From Allomyces macrogynus ATCC 38327 (Eukaryota; Blastocladiomycota; Blastocladiomycetes; Blastocladiales; Blastocladiaceae), in contig GG745355.1 of NCBI GenBank assembly GCA_000151295.1, positions 318,191-382,190 on the forward strand: a stretch of 64,000 nucleotides of DNA, given 5' to 3'. Below, one piece after another: positions 23,722-35,117 of this stretch (within the stretch, counting starts at the first letter, position 1; the number at the start of each line of letters is the position of its first letter). The position numbers were made by a program, and so were the translations under genes. The notes under the pieces are model-generated. The model was not told the origin of the DNA. It was given only the letters and a program-made list of their open reading frames with translations, and searched no databases.

Positions 23722-25107
23722 ATGGACTCTACATGCTTGCCAACAGATGATAGGGTCGCTTCTACCGAACAGCAACAACGTGATGATGAACAAGCGCATT
23801 TGGCGAATCCGGCACTTTCGGCAATGAGCGAAACCACGGACACACATGCCCTCCACAACCTGTCAAGCATCCTCTCTGCCCCAGCTCGGCACTCCACCGA
23901 AAGATCCCTAGGTGTGGTCACTCGGCCAGTGTCCAGCGATTTGCCGACTGCCCTGCGCGCGTACCTGTCGGCCCACGACATTCCACCCGAAATCTATGAC
24001 GTGCAGATCCCGAGGTTCTTTCGAGTACATTTGCCAGGCCGAATTGTGACTCTCGAAGAGCTTCAGCGCGATGTGGGCACGACGGCCATTGCCCCTGTCG
24101 TATGGGCGCCTGGGTTCTATTCTTGCCCAGCTCACGTTCGCTTGGTCGACTCGGCGCTCTACCAGGCCGGTACCGTACTCGGGATGGACGCAAGCTCATC
24201 CCTCGCTGTGCACGCGCTCTCCCTTACCCCAGCCGACCACGTTCTCGACCTATGCTGCGCGCCCGGCGCCAAACTTGTCTATCTCGCGCAAGCCCTGCAC
24301 GCAACGCAGTCGGTTCCGTTCGAGGGAACCGTGACCGGCGTCGACGTGAGCAAGGACCGGCTCGCGATCTGTCGGTCGCTGCTCAAGAAGCACAAGATTG
24401 TGAACGCGCGACTCTTCTGTGCCGATGGAACCACGTTTGGCGCTCTTGCACCCGTCTGGGGTGTGGCCGTGCTCAACAAGCGTACCCCACCGCTGATTCG
24501 GCAAGCCGACTTTTCGTCGCCACGAGTTTTCCATGCACCGCAGACGCTGCGTGCGAACCGACCGTGTCTCGGCCCTATGGCGCTTTACGACAAGGTGCTG
24601 GTCGATGCCGAGTGCACGCACGACGGTTCGGTCGTGCACATTTTGAAATACCGCGAAGCAACGACAGGTCAATGGCGCGGCGTCGGCAAGCTCTGGCTCG
24701 ACGACCAGCAGCTCGCAGACCTCGAGTCGCTCCAGCGCCGGCTCTTGTGCAATGGGTGGAGACTGCTCAAGCCCGGCGGGGTACTCGTTTACTCGACCTG
24801 CAGGTTCGTGTGCATGCCTCAGTGCGGTCTCTCGGGTGCTGTTTGCTCACCGCTCTCTTGACTTAGTCTTTCGCGTCGCCAAAACGAGGCCATCGTGGAA
24901 TGGTTCCTCGACGAGGCACTCGATGCCCGACCTGACCCAATCGATGTACCCGTTGGCTTGCCCGATGCGTGTCGCGTCGAGATTGCCGGCGTTCAGGACG
25001 CTGCGTTGCGCATGGACCCTCTGCGATCGCAAACGAGTGGGTTGTTTGTTGCGAGGCTGCGCAAGATTGTGCCGGACGGTTATGTATTGAGCACCAAGGA
25101 TTTTTGA
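23722..25107 (+). CDS. NSUN/RsmB-type RNA cytosine-C5 methyltransferase
   Basis: Two exons, 23722-24803 and 24867-25107, 63-bp intron, 461 residues if the ATG at 23722 is used; later in-frame ATGs such as 23824 and an earlier one at 23581 are possible. SAM-binding motif I is HVLDLCCAPGAKLVYLAQAL. Motif IV reads LVDAECTHDGSVVHILKY and motif VI is VLVYSTCSLSRRQNEAIVEW, completed by the splice. Both family cysteines, in DAEC and STC, are present, but the usual Pro before the motif IV Cys is Glu here. The family methylates cytosine C5 in tRNA or rRNA via a Cys-linked intermediate. The substrate is not predictable; the N-terminal part could be a small RNA-binding domain. Confidence 0.8.
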
Positions 25108-25477
25108 AGCGTGTTTGCAAACAATCATTCTTTTTCTTGGGTTGTCCACCCGCTTCTGCTTCAGTCCCGCTTGCACAGGTGAGATCCAACTGACCTAAAT
25201 CCTGGCCAAAGACTCCTGTCACATTTAGCATATCCGATATGATGCGCTGGACATCGCGCTTGGTGGGGTCGACCGCATGTGGCAGGCGAGCCTTTACCCT
25301 GGCCCACCAAATGTAACTTGCAACTGTCGTCGGATTTGAATCCACATCACGCCGAAATGACGGAACTTCACTGAAACATTAATTTCAAGAGCTGGTCCAC
25401 GACATGCAGCAGCATGGATGAGCGCGAAGCGGCTCGATAAAATAACTTTGAATGAAGGAGCACGCCAGCTGGCAGCA
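25108..25477. other. Intergenic, no gene seen
   Basis: About 370 bp between the methyltransferase and the LRR pseudogene. A short palindrome, GGATTTGAATCC near 25334, is noted without interpretation. Confidence 0.35.
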
Positions 25478-27190
25478 TCAAATCCCGTTAGCCACGACTT
25501 TGGCGACGACTGTGGGTAAATCGGCCACCGCCTTCCGCGACATGGCCGGTTTGCTCACTTCGAGCTTGGCCAATTTTCCCCCCTTCTGTGCGAACTTGAG
25601 CAGAGCGTGGTAACGCGACCGCCCACCCGATTCCGACACAGGGCGAGCCGCTCAAGCGACTGCGGCAGCTCGGCTGTCCACTCAATCTCGTCGTCATTCA
25701 GCTGGTTGCTCATCAGTTTAAGTTCTTGGAGCCGGCTGGGCAAGCGAGCAGGTCCAACCGTCAGCGCGTTTCCACAGAGATCCAGTCGGCACAACGTCAA
25801 CGGCCATGTGAGCACTGCAAATCGGCGCTCGTCAGTCGGCAATGTCCAAGCTTCAGTGACACAATCCGCCGCGGCAAGCGCTGGGCAAGCACGGGCAAAA
25901 CGAGCGTCCCATTCCTAATCGGCCATGTTTGGAGCGTCAAGTCGACCACAGTTGCCGGGATCCGGAATCCGCGTCACAACTGCAGCAAGGCCGGCCAAGA
26001 AATAGTCTGTTGGCTCCGACCTCTGCGCAAACTTGAGGTGCAGCGAGTGAAGCGACAGCGCGAGTGGGAGAGACGCTACCATGGCTGCATCCCAAACCGG
26101 CAACTCCAGGGACAGGCTACGATTTGCGAGTGGAAAGCGAGCAACAACTGGGTGCAACAGGGCTGTATCCTTCAGCTGGTCGCGCGCCCAGGTCCCGGAC
26201 ATGTTCTCGGTAAATGACTCAACAGACGTGGGGAAACCAGCAGCAATTTGTGCGAGGGCTGCGAGTTCTTTAACACTTGGTCTCATCAATAACGTGAACG
26301 ACAGCTTCAGGCCCTGCATGCCGACGCGTGGGAGCGATGAAAACGCGGCCGGGTCCCATGATGAAAAGGAATCGCAACCGCCAAATGAAAGGCGAGTCAG
26401 GCCAGGGGACCGTGCATGCAATCATTTTGGCGAGAGCTCCAATGATGAGGGCGAGCGGCTTGTCAGGCCCAAGTGCGAGGCCCAAGAACCGCACGGTACC
26501 AGGAACGTGATCGAGCAGCGCGGCCAGAACGCTTTCGTCAGAACGAGCACGCACAAACGTGTCAATCTTCAGGACCTGGAGAGTGCGAGAGAGAGCTGCG
26601 AATACTTCGCGCGCCGTACAAAGATCCGGGAACACCACATTGTGCCTGAGATCGAGCCGAACGAGATGACGGCAATTATAGAGCTTCCCATGGTACATGA
26701 CCACTCACCTCCAAGCCTGGCAATGGGAGGAATGCTTGGCGTCCTGAGGGAAGAAGACTCGTCGTCCTCCTCGTCCAGCCCGCGGTCATTGAAATGAATG
26801 TAAAGTTCGCAAATCTGTCGAAATGGCACAGGCAGCAGCGACCAGTGGCGAGAAGCCCGAACCAACTGGTCCTCTGTGCAATCATTTGTTGCGGTTGCAG
26901 CACTGATGCACGGTTGCAGTCACGCAAGACCAGCACCAAGTACCACTGGTCACTCTTCATTTTGGCCGCGTGTACGAGAGTCTTGACGTGGGACGCGGTC
27001 AGGTTGACCTGGTCTTGCTCCTTGAGGTCAAACCAGACTGTATCTGTTCCACAGAAACACGCCGTGGACGTGCGAATGGCGGCGCGAAACCAGGAGCGTA
27101 AAAGGCGGGTGCGACGGGAGCAAGATGCATCAGCGCGACTTGTTCGTCATGCGTGCCCATGGCCAACATGCGCGCCAGATGGTTGAGAAG
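25478..27190 (-). pseudogene. F-box/LRR-like pseudogene (member A)
   Basis: Related over its length to the intact 591-residue LRR gene at 55681-57456. Pieces occur in collinear order in shifting frames: LLNHLARML near the F-box position, MKSDQWYLVLVLRDCNRASV, HWSLLPVPFRQICELYIHFN, DLCTAREVFAALSRTLQVLK, ALLDHVPGTVRFLGLALGPD, SPGLTRLSFGGCDSFSSW, PLTLCRLDLCGNALTVGP and ELPQSLERLALCRNRVGGRV. The frame changes at several points without splice signals: after FYAPGF, after KMIAC, around VVTRIPD and near the C terminus. The 5' end is truncated, as no start equivalent to that of the intact copy is present. It is isolated by about 23 kb from the main LRR cluster. Confidence 0.65.
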
Positions 27191-27710
27191 GTCGGAGGGT
27201 CAGTGGTGGAGTGCCATTGCTGAATCGGCGTGCTGGCGCCGGAAAATGGCGTTGCTCGTGGTTGCAGTCGAAATGCGGGAAGTTGGAGAGGAGTTGGCAC
27301 ATAAGTGAATGCAGATAGCCATCTGCCGTCGACATGAGCTTCATGCAGAACTCTTCTCCGTGCTATCAAGCGCGGTGGCCGGGCTGGCTCCCGCGCCCAC
27401 ATCTATAATTTGCACAAGCTCTTCAACGGCACCATCACGAGCATCCCAAACTCAGCAGCAAGCGAACCAAGTTCGCCGATTGTAAATCCACTCTTGTGAC
27501 TGTTCAAATGGCCGACCGGATAACATGGAACTGTGGAATCTGACGTGATCTCAGTCCGAAATGTGGATCCGGCTGATCCAGTGGCGTGGCGCTTCGGGTC
27601 AAACGCGCGATCCGCTCGTGCAACGACAGTGAGCTTTCGCCACACGACTCCGACCCGGGGCCCACGCTCGCCCACGCTCCTTTCTTACCAGCCCACCTCA
27701 ACTCCCATCA
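27191..27710. other. Intergenic region upstream of the SDR gene
   Basis: About 520 bp, no gene seen. It must contain the dehydrogenase promoter. Confidence 0.4.
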
Positions 27711-28802
27711 ATGCTTGCGCCCAGCTACTTCATCACCGGCGCGTCGAGCGGCCTCGGCTATCACCTGGCACTCGAACTCGTCAAGCGTGCTGCAGCCAAG
27801 CAGGCGCCGCTCACACTGGTCCTTGCAGCAAGGCGCGAGTCTGCGCTCCTTGAACTGCGAGATGCTCTGATTGCTGTGTACCCGGCAGTGAAAGTCTACA
27901 TCAAAACGCTCGACGTGACCCGCGGCACCGACGCGATTCATTCGGCGATTATCGAGTGCCACGATGCGGCTGGCGCAATTCATGGATTTGTTGTGAACGC
28001 AGGCGTGTTTGGGCCGAGTCGCGACGTCGGGTCCGACCCGGCGACTGTGGCACATGAGGAGAGTATTTTGAGGACGAACAGTATGGGCTTTTGATCAAAA
28101 ATGGTGAATCGTCGCATGCTCACGCATCGTCTCCACCAGTTCTCGGGTCGCTGGCCACGGTCGAAGCCGCGATGCAGTACATCAAGTCGCACGGCATTAA
28201 CAAGACCCCTGCAGGCGCGCAGATTGTTGGTGTGTCGTCAGTTGCCGCGACTCTGCTGGCACCTGGTTTGAGCACTTACGCCGCGTCCAAGAGTACGATC
28301 CCAATAGCAGCGATTGTGCAATATCGAGGAGCACTGACATGCTGTTGCAGTCGCCCTCACGACCTACCTGCGTGTCCTGGCCATGGAAACGCGCGGCCAG
28401 AATATTGCCGTGACCATTGTCAAACCGGTATGCGTCCTCCCCATGCCGCTCACAAAACCACGCATCTGACCTCTTCTCCTCCAGGGCTTTATCAAGACCC
28501 CGATGATCGACCACGTTCAGGTACCCGCCCTGTTCGTCACGGGCGTGGACCCGGCCGTCCGCGGCATCGCCAGCCACATTGTGAGGCGGACTCGCGAAGC
28601 GTTTGTTCCGTGGTGGCCGTGGGCGATCTTGGATGTGCTCGTCGTGCTGGCGCCATCGTTTCTCGTCGTTTGGCTCGTGCGCAAGCTGTTCCACACGACG
28701 CCCTTGCAGCCCCGCGACAAACCCGCAGAAGGAGATGTGGTGGTAAATGTTGCAGTGGATCCGTCGGCGAGTGCAGTGGCCGCGCCTGTCGCGCAACAGT
28801 GA
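27711..28802 (+). CDS. Membrane-anchored short-chain dehydrogenase/reductase
   Basis: Four exons, 27711-28080, 28140-28292, 28351-28427, 28485-28802; introns of only 59, 58 and 57 bp; 305 residues. The Rossmann cofactor motif TGASSGLG (residues 9-16) and the catalytic YxxxK (Y170, K174 in STYAASK, with the preceding SSVA serine region) mark a classical SDR. The splices produce ILRTNILGSLATVEAAM and YAASKIALTTYLRVLAMETR, then VKPGFIKTPM. A C-terminal hydrophobic stretch (WPWAILDVLVVLAPSFLVVW) anchors it in a membrane, probably the ER. That topology recalls 3-ketodihydrosphingosine reductase (Tsc10) or DHRS7-type enzymes, but I cannot assign the substrate. The arginine in LAARRE favours NADPH. 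Confidence 0.82.
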
Positions 28803-30037
28803 ACTAAGTTTAGACCAGCGCCATTTCTTTCAAATAGATCAGGGTGATAGACATGAGCGTTTCTCTCCACCTTTCGGGCCATAATAATTGCATGAGTTGC
28901 TGGATGAGAGTTGTCCTGGAAGATTGTTTGCTCGCAGATGCAAATGAAAAATGTGACATCAATTTTGCGATAACGAACTGCTTCAGCCATCATTTTTCCA
29001 CGACGTTGCGGGCCCTTCAGACCCCCAGGCTGACACGGAGTTGCAATGTTCCAGCGTGTCGCTGCAAAAGTCGTGGCCGCGTCTCAATCGTCCCAGCGGC
29101 CGCTCCCGCATTGCTGGAGCTTTGTCGTAGTCCAACGTCCCCAAGTTGCTGAGAATAGTGTCCCTGAATGGGAGGGGGATCGTCGAGGAACGTGGGCGCG
29201 ACGCGACCAGTCACATGCAGGCCCCACGTCGTGTGCGGGCATGAGTGTACCCCGATTGGGTTTGCGGGGGACGCGTGAGTGAAAGTAGGGTGGGTCGTGT
29301 CGCGTTATTGAGAACAGATTCAATGTGCATCTCTGCACCTTCTCCACCCGGTTTGACCGTCGAGTTCGCGCGGGCAAGACACTTTGGGTTGGGACGGACA
29401 ACATGCTCACAGAGATGAGGAGACTCTCCGGCGATGCACAACTGGGCAAGGGAAGAATGAGAGAGGAGGGCGCGTATGGGCCGGCTTGTCAAACCATGCG
29501 AGGCACGGTCGTCTTGGGCGGAATGAGGCTTGTTGGCGTCGTCGCCAGAAACGCCTCATGAGTCTTGATTGTACTTTTAAGCTGCAAGTGTTTTCATTTC
29601 GCTTGCATCTTCGTGTTCTATGACCGGTGGCTTGTGAGTCATCGGTCGCAACCATTTTCTGTCGCTCTGTGGCAGTTCTGTCGGTAGATTGCTCTGGCGG
29701 TTTATAACGAACCGGCATGGTCAGAATCAATGGAGGAGTGAAAGTAAGGCTATCAAACTTTGCGCCAGATGACATGGATTGTGCTTCTTGAAGCAGATCG
29801 TTCCGCTGCAGTCAAAGCAAACGTACAGCTAGAGACAATGCTGGGCGCGCAGCGCCAGCCCCAAGTCGACAGATTCTGCTCCCGGATCGAAACTCCGTTG
29901 CGCAGCTTCGGCAATGAGCTGGCGCGCGATGTGTCGCATTCTTAATTGGGATCGGCGAGCAACAGAACAGCAGCGCCATGTCCGAGCATATTGCGCTCCA
30001 TTCAAATATGCCCCTCAACTTGATGAGCACAGCAACT
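28803..30037. other. Long intergenic region, no gene seen
   Basis: About 1.2 kb between the SDR gene and the 3' end of Raptor. Base composition is more balanced than in the flanking genes. None of the open frames shows a recognisable family or a convincing splice partner. Confidence 0.4.
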
Positions 30038-33000
30038 TTACGTCAAGCGAGACACTCCATTTACAAAATCTCTAGCAGCTAAATCTAACCCCCCCCCCCC
30101 CCCCCCCCCCCCGCGTTTTTCCGTTGTCGCGCGGTACACGCTCACCACCGCGCCAGCCCCACCCTGCGCCGTCCCCGTCCCGCCCGCCCCGACAGCGAGC
30201 GTCGGCACCAGCGGATGAAACGCCGTCGCCGTGACTTTACCCAGCCTCTGCCCCAAGAACCCATCATAATGCGTAATCGTCGCGCGCACGGGATCCTCCC
30301 CCACCGTCGGTTCCAGCGCGACATCCAGTAACTTGACTTGCCCGGCCGCCGACCCAGCGGCAGCGAGCGGCACGTACGGATGGACCGCGAGTGTCGCGAG
30401 CGACGCGTTCGCGTACGCGTCAATCGACCGCACCGACCGCGCGCCGCGGCGTAAGTCCCAGCACTTGACGTCGCCATGCGCCGACGCTGAGACAATGTGC
30501 AGTCCGAGCCCACCCGCGCCGGGGGTTCCAGCAACCGCGGGGTTGTCCGTATCCCACGGCGACCCTTGCTGGACATCGACACCAACGACCCACGCGCGAT
30601 GTTCGCGCAATGTCATGACGACGGCCTGTGTGGGCCCAGCGCGCATATCGAGGACGCGTACGGCGCCGTCGCCATTGCCAATGACCAGCACGTGCGGCGC
30701 GCGCAGGACGTCGCAGGTGACGGCGGCGACAGGCATCGCCGACTGCGTGTGCACGTCGCGCAGGCACGTCGCGCGCTCGAGGTCCCACACTTTCACGGTG
30801 CGCGCGTCGCCCGCGACCGCCAGGCTCGACAGCGCCGAAATCCACTTCAGGACCACGCCCGACGACGTGCCCGCGGACTTGGGCTTGATCAGGTCCGGCA
30901 GCGCGCGCCACGAGGCCGCGACGGTCGGCGGCGGGCGGAAATCCGAGTAAGCCGACCGGTACGGGACGATGTCGCGCCAGAGCCGCACGACGCCGTCGTT
31001 CGTGCCGACGCCGAGCAGACTGTACCCGTCCTCGTTGATAATGTCGAGCGCGGTAATTGCCGCCGCGGGCGAATTGTTCTCGAGCCGCCAGACGGCCTGG
31101 CCCGTCGGTTCCGTGACGGTGCTGCCGAGGTCAGAACTGTCGGTGTGCACGGCCCACGCCGACAGGTGCGTGCTGGAGGCGGAGACGAGCATGTCCTCGA
31201 ACGCGTGGAACCGGAACGCGCGCACGGGGCCGTCCAGGTGCGAGATGTAAGCGGCCTGCGTCCAGGTCGTCCCGCGCGGGACTGTCGGGTAGGCCTCGCG
31301 AGACCCGAGAAACTGCGCGCGGTTGCGCTCGAATGTCCACCGCCGTTCGAGGTCGCGGACGCTCCCGGGCAACCGGCATTCGGCGGGCTAGACACACAAA
31401 ACATGGACCGTAAGTTCACCGAACCGCGCGCGACAAGAGAGCGGAGACACCAAAAATACGTACCCTGATCTGTGGCCGCGCAAAGTAATTCCTGAGCTGC
31501 TCAAATAGCGTCGACGACGGCGGGAACAAGTCGGATTTCGCGACCATCGCATCGACCATCCCCCTTGCGAGCATTGCCACGTGCTCGTCCGGGTCGACCG
31601 ACGCGACAAGCAATAGCTTGAGCACCGCGGACGTCAGCGCCTCGAGCGGGTCGGCCGTCGGGACCGACACGAGCGCCGCCAATCGCGACGCGCTGCGCGC
31701 GTTCGTCCCATTCACGGCACGCGCATTCGCCAGCCCTGCCGCGGCAGCCGCCGCCGCCGCTTTCGCCTCGGCCGCGCGCGTAGCAAGCAATTGGTCAACC
31801 GCGGCCTCGAGTCGCGGGCGGTGGTGCGTGACAAAGCACGACAGCGCAATCACGACTTCGGCGCGGACCATGGCAGCCGGGTCGGCCATGGACGGCAGGA
31901 GCGCCTTGACAATTTCGACGGCAAGCGCCTGCAGTTGCGGCGACGACAGTTGCAGGAACGTGCCGAGCGCGAGGACCGCGGCGGCACGCACTTCGACGAC
32001 CGTATCAGCCAAGCTCTGCGCGATCTTGACGTGCGCGCCCTCGTGGTACGCGGCGAGAATCGCTTCCGGGTTCTGGTGGCACACTTGCGCGATGCAGATG
32101 CACGACCATTGTCGCAGGAGGTCGTCGTGGTCCTGCAAGTACAGCAGGCACAGCGGCAAGACCGAGTTTTGCAGGCACGCCAGCTGGCCGGTCGGGTACC
32201 CGTGGCAGAGCGTCGAGAGGACAAACGCGCACATGGCGCGGTGTTCCGAAACGTCCTGCGACGTGGCCATGTGCGCCGTCGGCGAGAGCACGTGCAGGAA
32301 ATACGTGAACACGTTATCCTTCATCAGGTCTTGCTGGCACCCCGGGTCGACGGCGAGGATCCGCGTCCAGATAAACACAAGCACCGGCTTGAGTTCGGGT
32401 GCGGGCGACTGCAGCAACTTGAGCACGTAAGGGAAAATCCCGACTTGCAGCGCCTCGCCGACCGCCCACGGACCGAGGTCGAGGAACTTGGACAGGATGA
32501 TCAGCGCGCGGTGCCGGTGGTACTGCGACAAGAGCACTTGCAGGACGATCGGCAACTGCAGCGGCGGCCGCGTTGTGAGCGCGCCCTGGTTGAGCCATAC
32601 TTCAAACGCCGTCAACTGTTCCGCGAAAAACGTGGCGTTCACGTAATCGAACGGCACGCCCGCACGTTCCGCAGCGAGCATCGCGGGTAACTGGTCGATG
32701 CACAGGTCGACGACCATATCCCACGCGGCCCACATCGGGTGCATGTCCGTGTCCCCGGGCAGCGCCGGTGTCGTCATTGGGTGGCACCCGTAGGCCTTCA
32801 TGACGCGGTGCGCGAGTAGGTAGTTGCGGAAGAGCGCGGCCACCATCAAGTCTTGCCGGAACAGACGACGGAACATGTCGCGCGGCAACACCGACCACGC
32901 GATCGTGTCGGTCACGGCGGTGAAGATCCAGTTGAGCTCGCCGAGCGGCGTGCGCCGGTCGTTGAGCCGGCCGGGAAGGCGAGCGACCATGTCGGCCGTG

Positions 33001-34100
33001 ACGTGCTTGCGCGCGTGTGCGTTCTGCAACAGGAACCACCGCAACGCCATTTGGATCGGGGTCGTCAGGCACGCGGTGAAGACGTCGGCAGGCAGGTCCG
33101 GGTTCCAGGGGAGAGTCTCGTTCGGGCCACATGCCGCGAGCTGGATGCAGTCGGAGAAGGCCGGGAAAGTGACAGGCGGTGGTGGCGGGAGCGAGGGCGC
33201 GGCGACGGAGCCGTGAATCGACGGTGGTGCCGAGGTTGCTGGTGCAGCGGAGCCCGCAGGGGCAGCAGGAGCGGCGGCACCGTCGGCATTGGACGGCGGT
33301 GGCGACGCAGCGAGCTGCTGCTGGTGTTGCGCGGCGAGCGATTCGAGGTGCTGGCGCACTTCGGCATCGCGCTGCCCGGCAAACTGGTTGAACGAGAGCA
33401 AGATGTTGCCCGCGGCTGAGCACTCGTATACAAAGATGCATGGCGCGCCGAGCCACGTCTGCAAGTCGTAAATCGAGACGGGAATGTACTGCGTGTACCC
33501 CTTGTTGAAGACCCACAGTTCACCCGAGGGAGTCGGCCGTGGCACGCCATGACCGTTATAGTGGAAAAGAATCCGCTCCTCCTTGGCGCCCCTGCGCAGC
33601 GAGCAGCACTGCTTTTTCAAGTCTTCGAGAGTCGGGTCCGTGGAGAGCCGGTACCGCGCGCGCGGCTGCCAGACCTCATACTGCGCCTGCAACGCCTTGG
33701 CAATCGCGTCGAGCGCCTTGTTGGGCGCCTGCGAGAATGGGTCGAGCCAGGCCTGCAGTTTGGCCGCGTGCGCGGGCTTGGGCGCGTCGGGTGGAGCAAT
33801 GCCAATGTTCATACACAGCGAGATCAGGACGGACACAGTCTTGACGCGGTCACGCGTGCGCCATTCGCCAATAGCGCGATTCGGGTTATCGTCATCGTGG
33901 TCTTCGTCGTCTCTGGTCGTGCCGTTGCCTTGGAAGCGCAGTGAGCGCAGCGATGGAGCGCGCTGCGCGAGGAGGAGACTGGCGCGTGCCGACGCGTGCG
34001 CGGCGGGGCGCACGGGTAGGAATCGGCGGCGGTATTGCGTGGCGAGTGCGGTCGAGCGCACACCCGAGGTCGGGTCGTCTGGGTCGGTTGGGAGAACCAT
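30038..34100 (-). CDS. KOG1: Raptor/Kog1, TORC1 scaffold subunit
   Basis: Two exons, 34100-31464 and 31387-30038, 76-bp intron, 1328 residues. The conserved N-terminal caspase-like Raptor domain is clear: VSVLISLCMNIGIAPPDAP, FHYNGHGVPRPTPSGELWVF and APCIFVYECSAAGNILLSFN. HEAT-type repeats follow (for example LPLCLLYLQDHDDLLRQWSC), and the second exon encodes WD40 repeats (TVKVWDLERATCLRDVHTQS and others). Raptor presents substrates to TOR kinase within TORC1, at vacuole or lysosome membranes. The length fits fungal Kog1. The caspase-like dyad positions are His in YNGHG and Cys in ECSAAG. A run of 24 Cs on the plus strand near the 3' end encodes oligoglycine, and its length decides the final reading frame. 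Confidence 0.93.
30089..30112. repeat. C24 mononucleotide run inside the Raptor coding region
   Basis: 24 consecutive Cs on the plus strand (Gs on the coding strand), encoding eight glycines just before LDLAARDFVNG at the Raptor C terminus. Such runs slip during replication and sequencing, so the last 17 or so residues are uncertain. Confidence 0.95.
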
Positions 34101-35117
34101 GGTGGGAGTCGCTGGTGCGTGTTGGTGGAGCTGCCGAAGCCGTTTTCGAGCGATTGATGGCCCTCGTGCGCAGCAGGAGCGGCTGGATCGAGCTTGCAGC
34201 GGCCGCGCGCGAGAATGCGGGGAGTGCGCGCGCCGTGGAGGCCGCAAGTCGTGGTTGAGCGCGTCGTGCAGCAGATTTGATGCGGGTCGTCGACGACGTG
34301 GTTCCGGAAGCTGGTTGCGCAAGCTCTGGCCGAAGCTGCATGTGTGCGGTGAAATCAAGTCAGGCGCCGCCGCGTGAGATGGCTCACCGCACTGAGCACA
34401 GGCAGAGACTTAAAACAGCGTGCGCAGACACACACGCAGTTTCGGCTTTCGCCGCCTTTCGCGCGTCTGGGCTGAGGCAGTTCCCATCGAGGCAGGTCAT
34501 TAACGGTGGCGCAGTCCCTGGGTGGCGCAGGTGGCGCACCACACTTGCCTTCGAGAACCGTCTGTTGGCGTCGTTGGCCTTTCGCCACCTCAAAGTTGAC
34601 CACCACCACCACCAACACGGCCGCGCCGACAACGTCGCCCGCGCGAAGCAAGCGCGGACGCAAAGCAACGAGAGTGCGCACGCCGGCCAGTTCATGAATG
34701 TCCGGGGCGGCCCGGCCGTGGTCCGTGGCGGAGGCCGGCGCGCTTCAGCGATTTTCGGTTCGATGGCTTGGCCCACTCCACCGCCCTTGCAGGGCGCAGG
34801 CCTCGTCCACCATCAACGTCGTCGCCGTCGACAAATCATTTAGGCTGCCGGACAGCACTGCCCTCACGACTGCACGCAACTGCCCGCAACCTCGCGAACC
34901 TCACGCCTGACGACAACCGGGTCCCGTGGCCGGCAGGACCAGCTACCTGACGCTTGCAAGTTGCGAGCATTACCGACCCCCACCTTCACGTCGCTGTTCG
35001 CCAGCCGACTGCTCCGATTCGCACCTGTCGCCGACGCGCCGGACCTTCTCCACCGCCGCACGCCGCGCGATCACGCCCACCCGTGCGCGACATAGATAGA
35101 CTGCAAGCACCCGAACC
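34101..35117. other. Divergent intergenic region, Raptor / SH3 protein
   Basis: About 1 kb between two start codons pointing apart. No gene is supported; open frames here are GC shadows. Both promoters must lie in it. Confidence 0.4.

Noticed and set aside
31618..34377. Long plus-strand open frames opposite Raptor
   Set aside because: They are antisense shadows of a GC-rich gene, with no recognisable proteins or starts.
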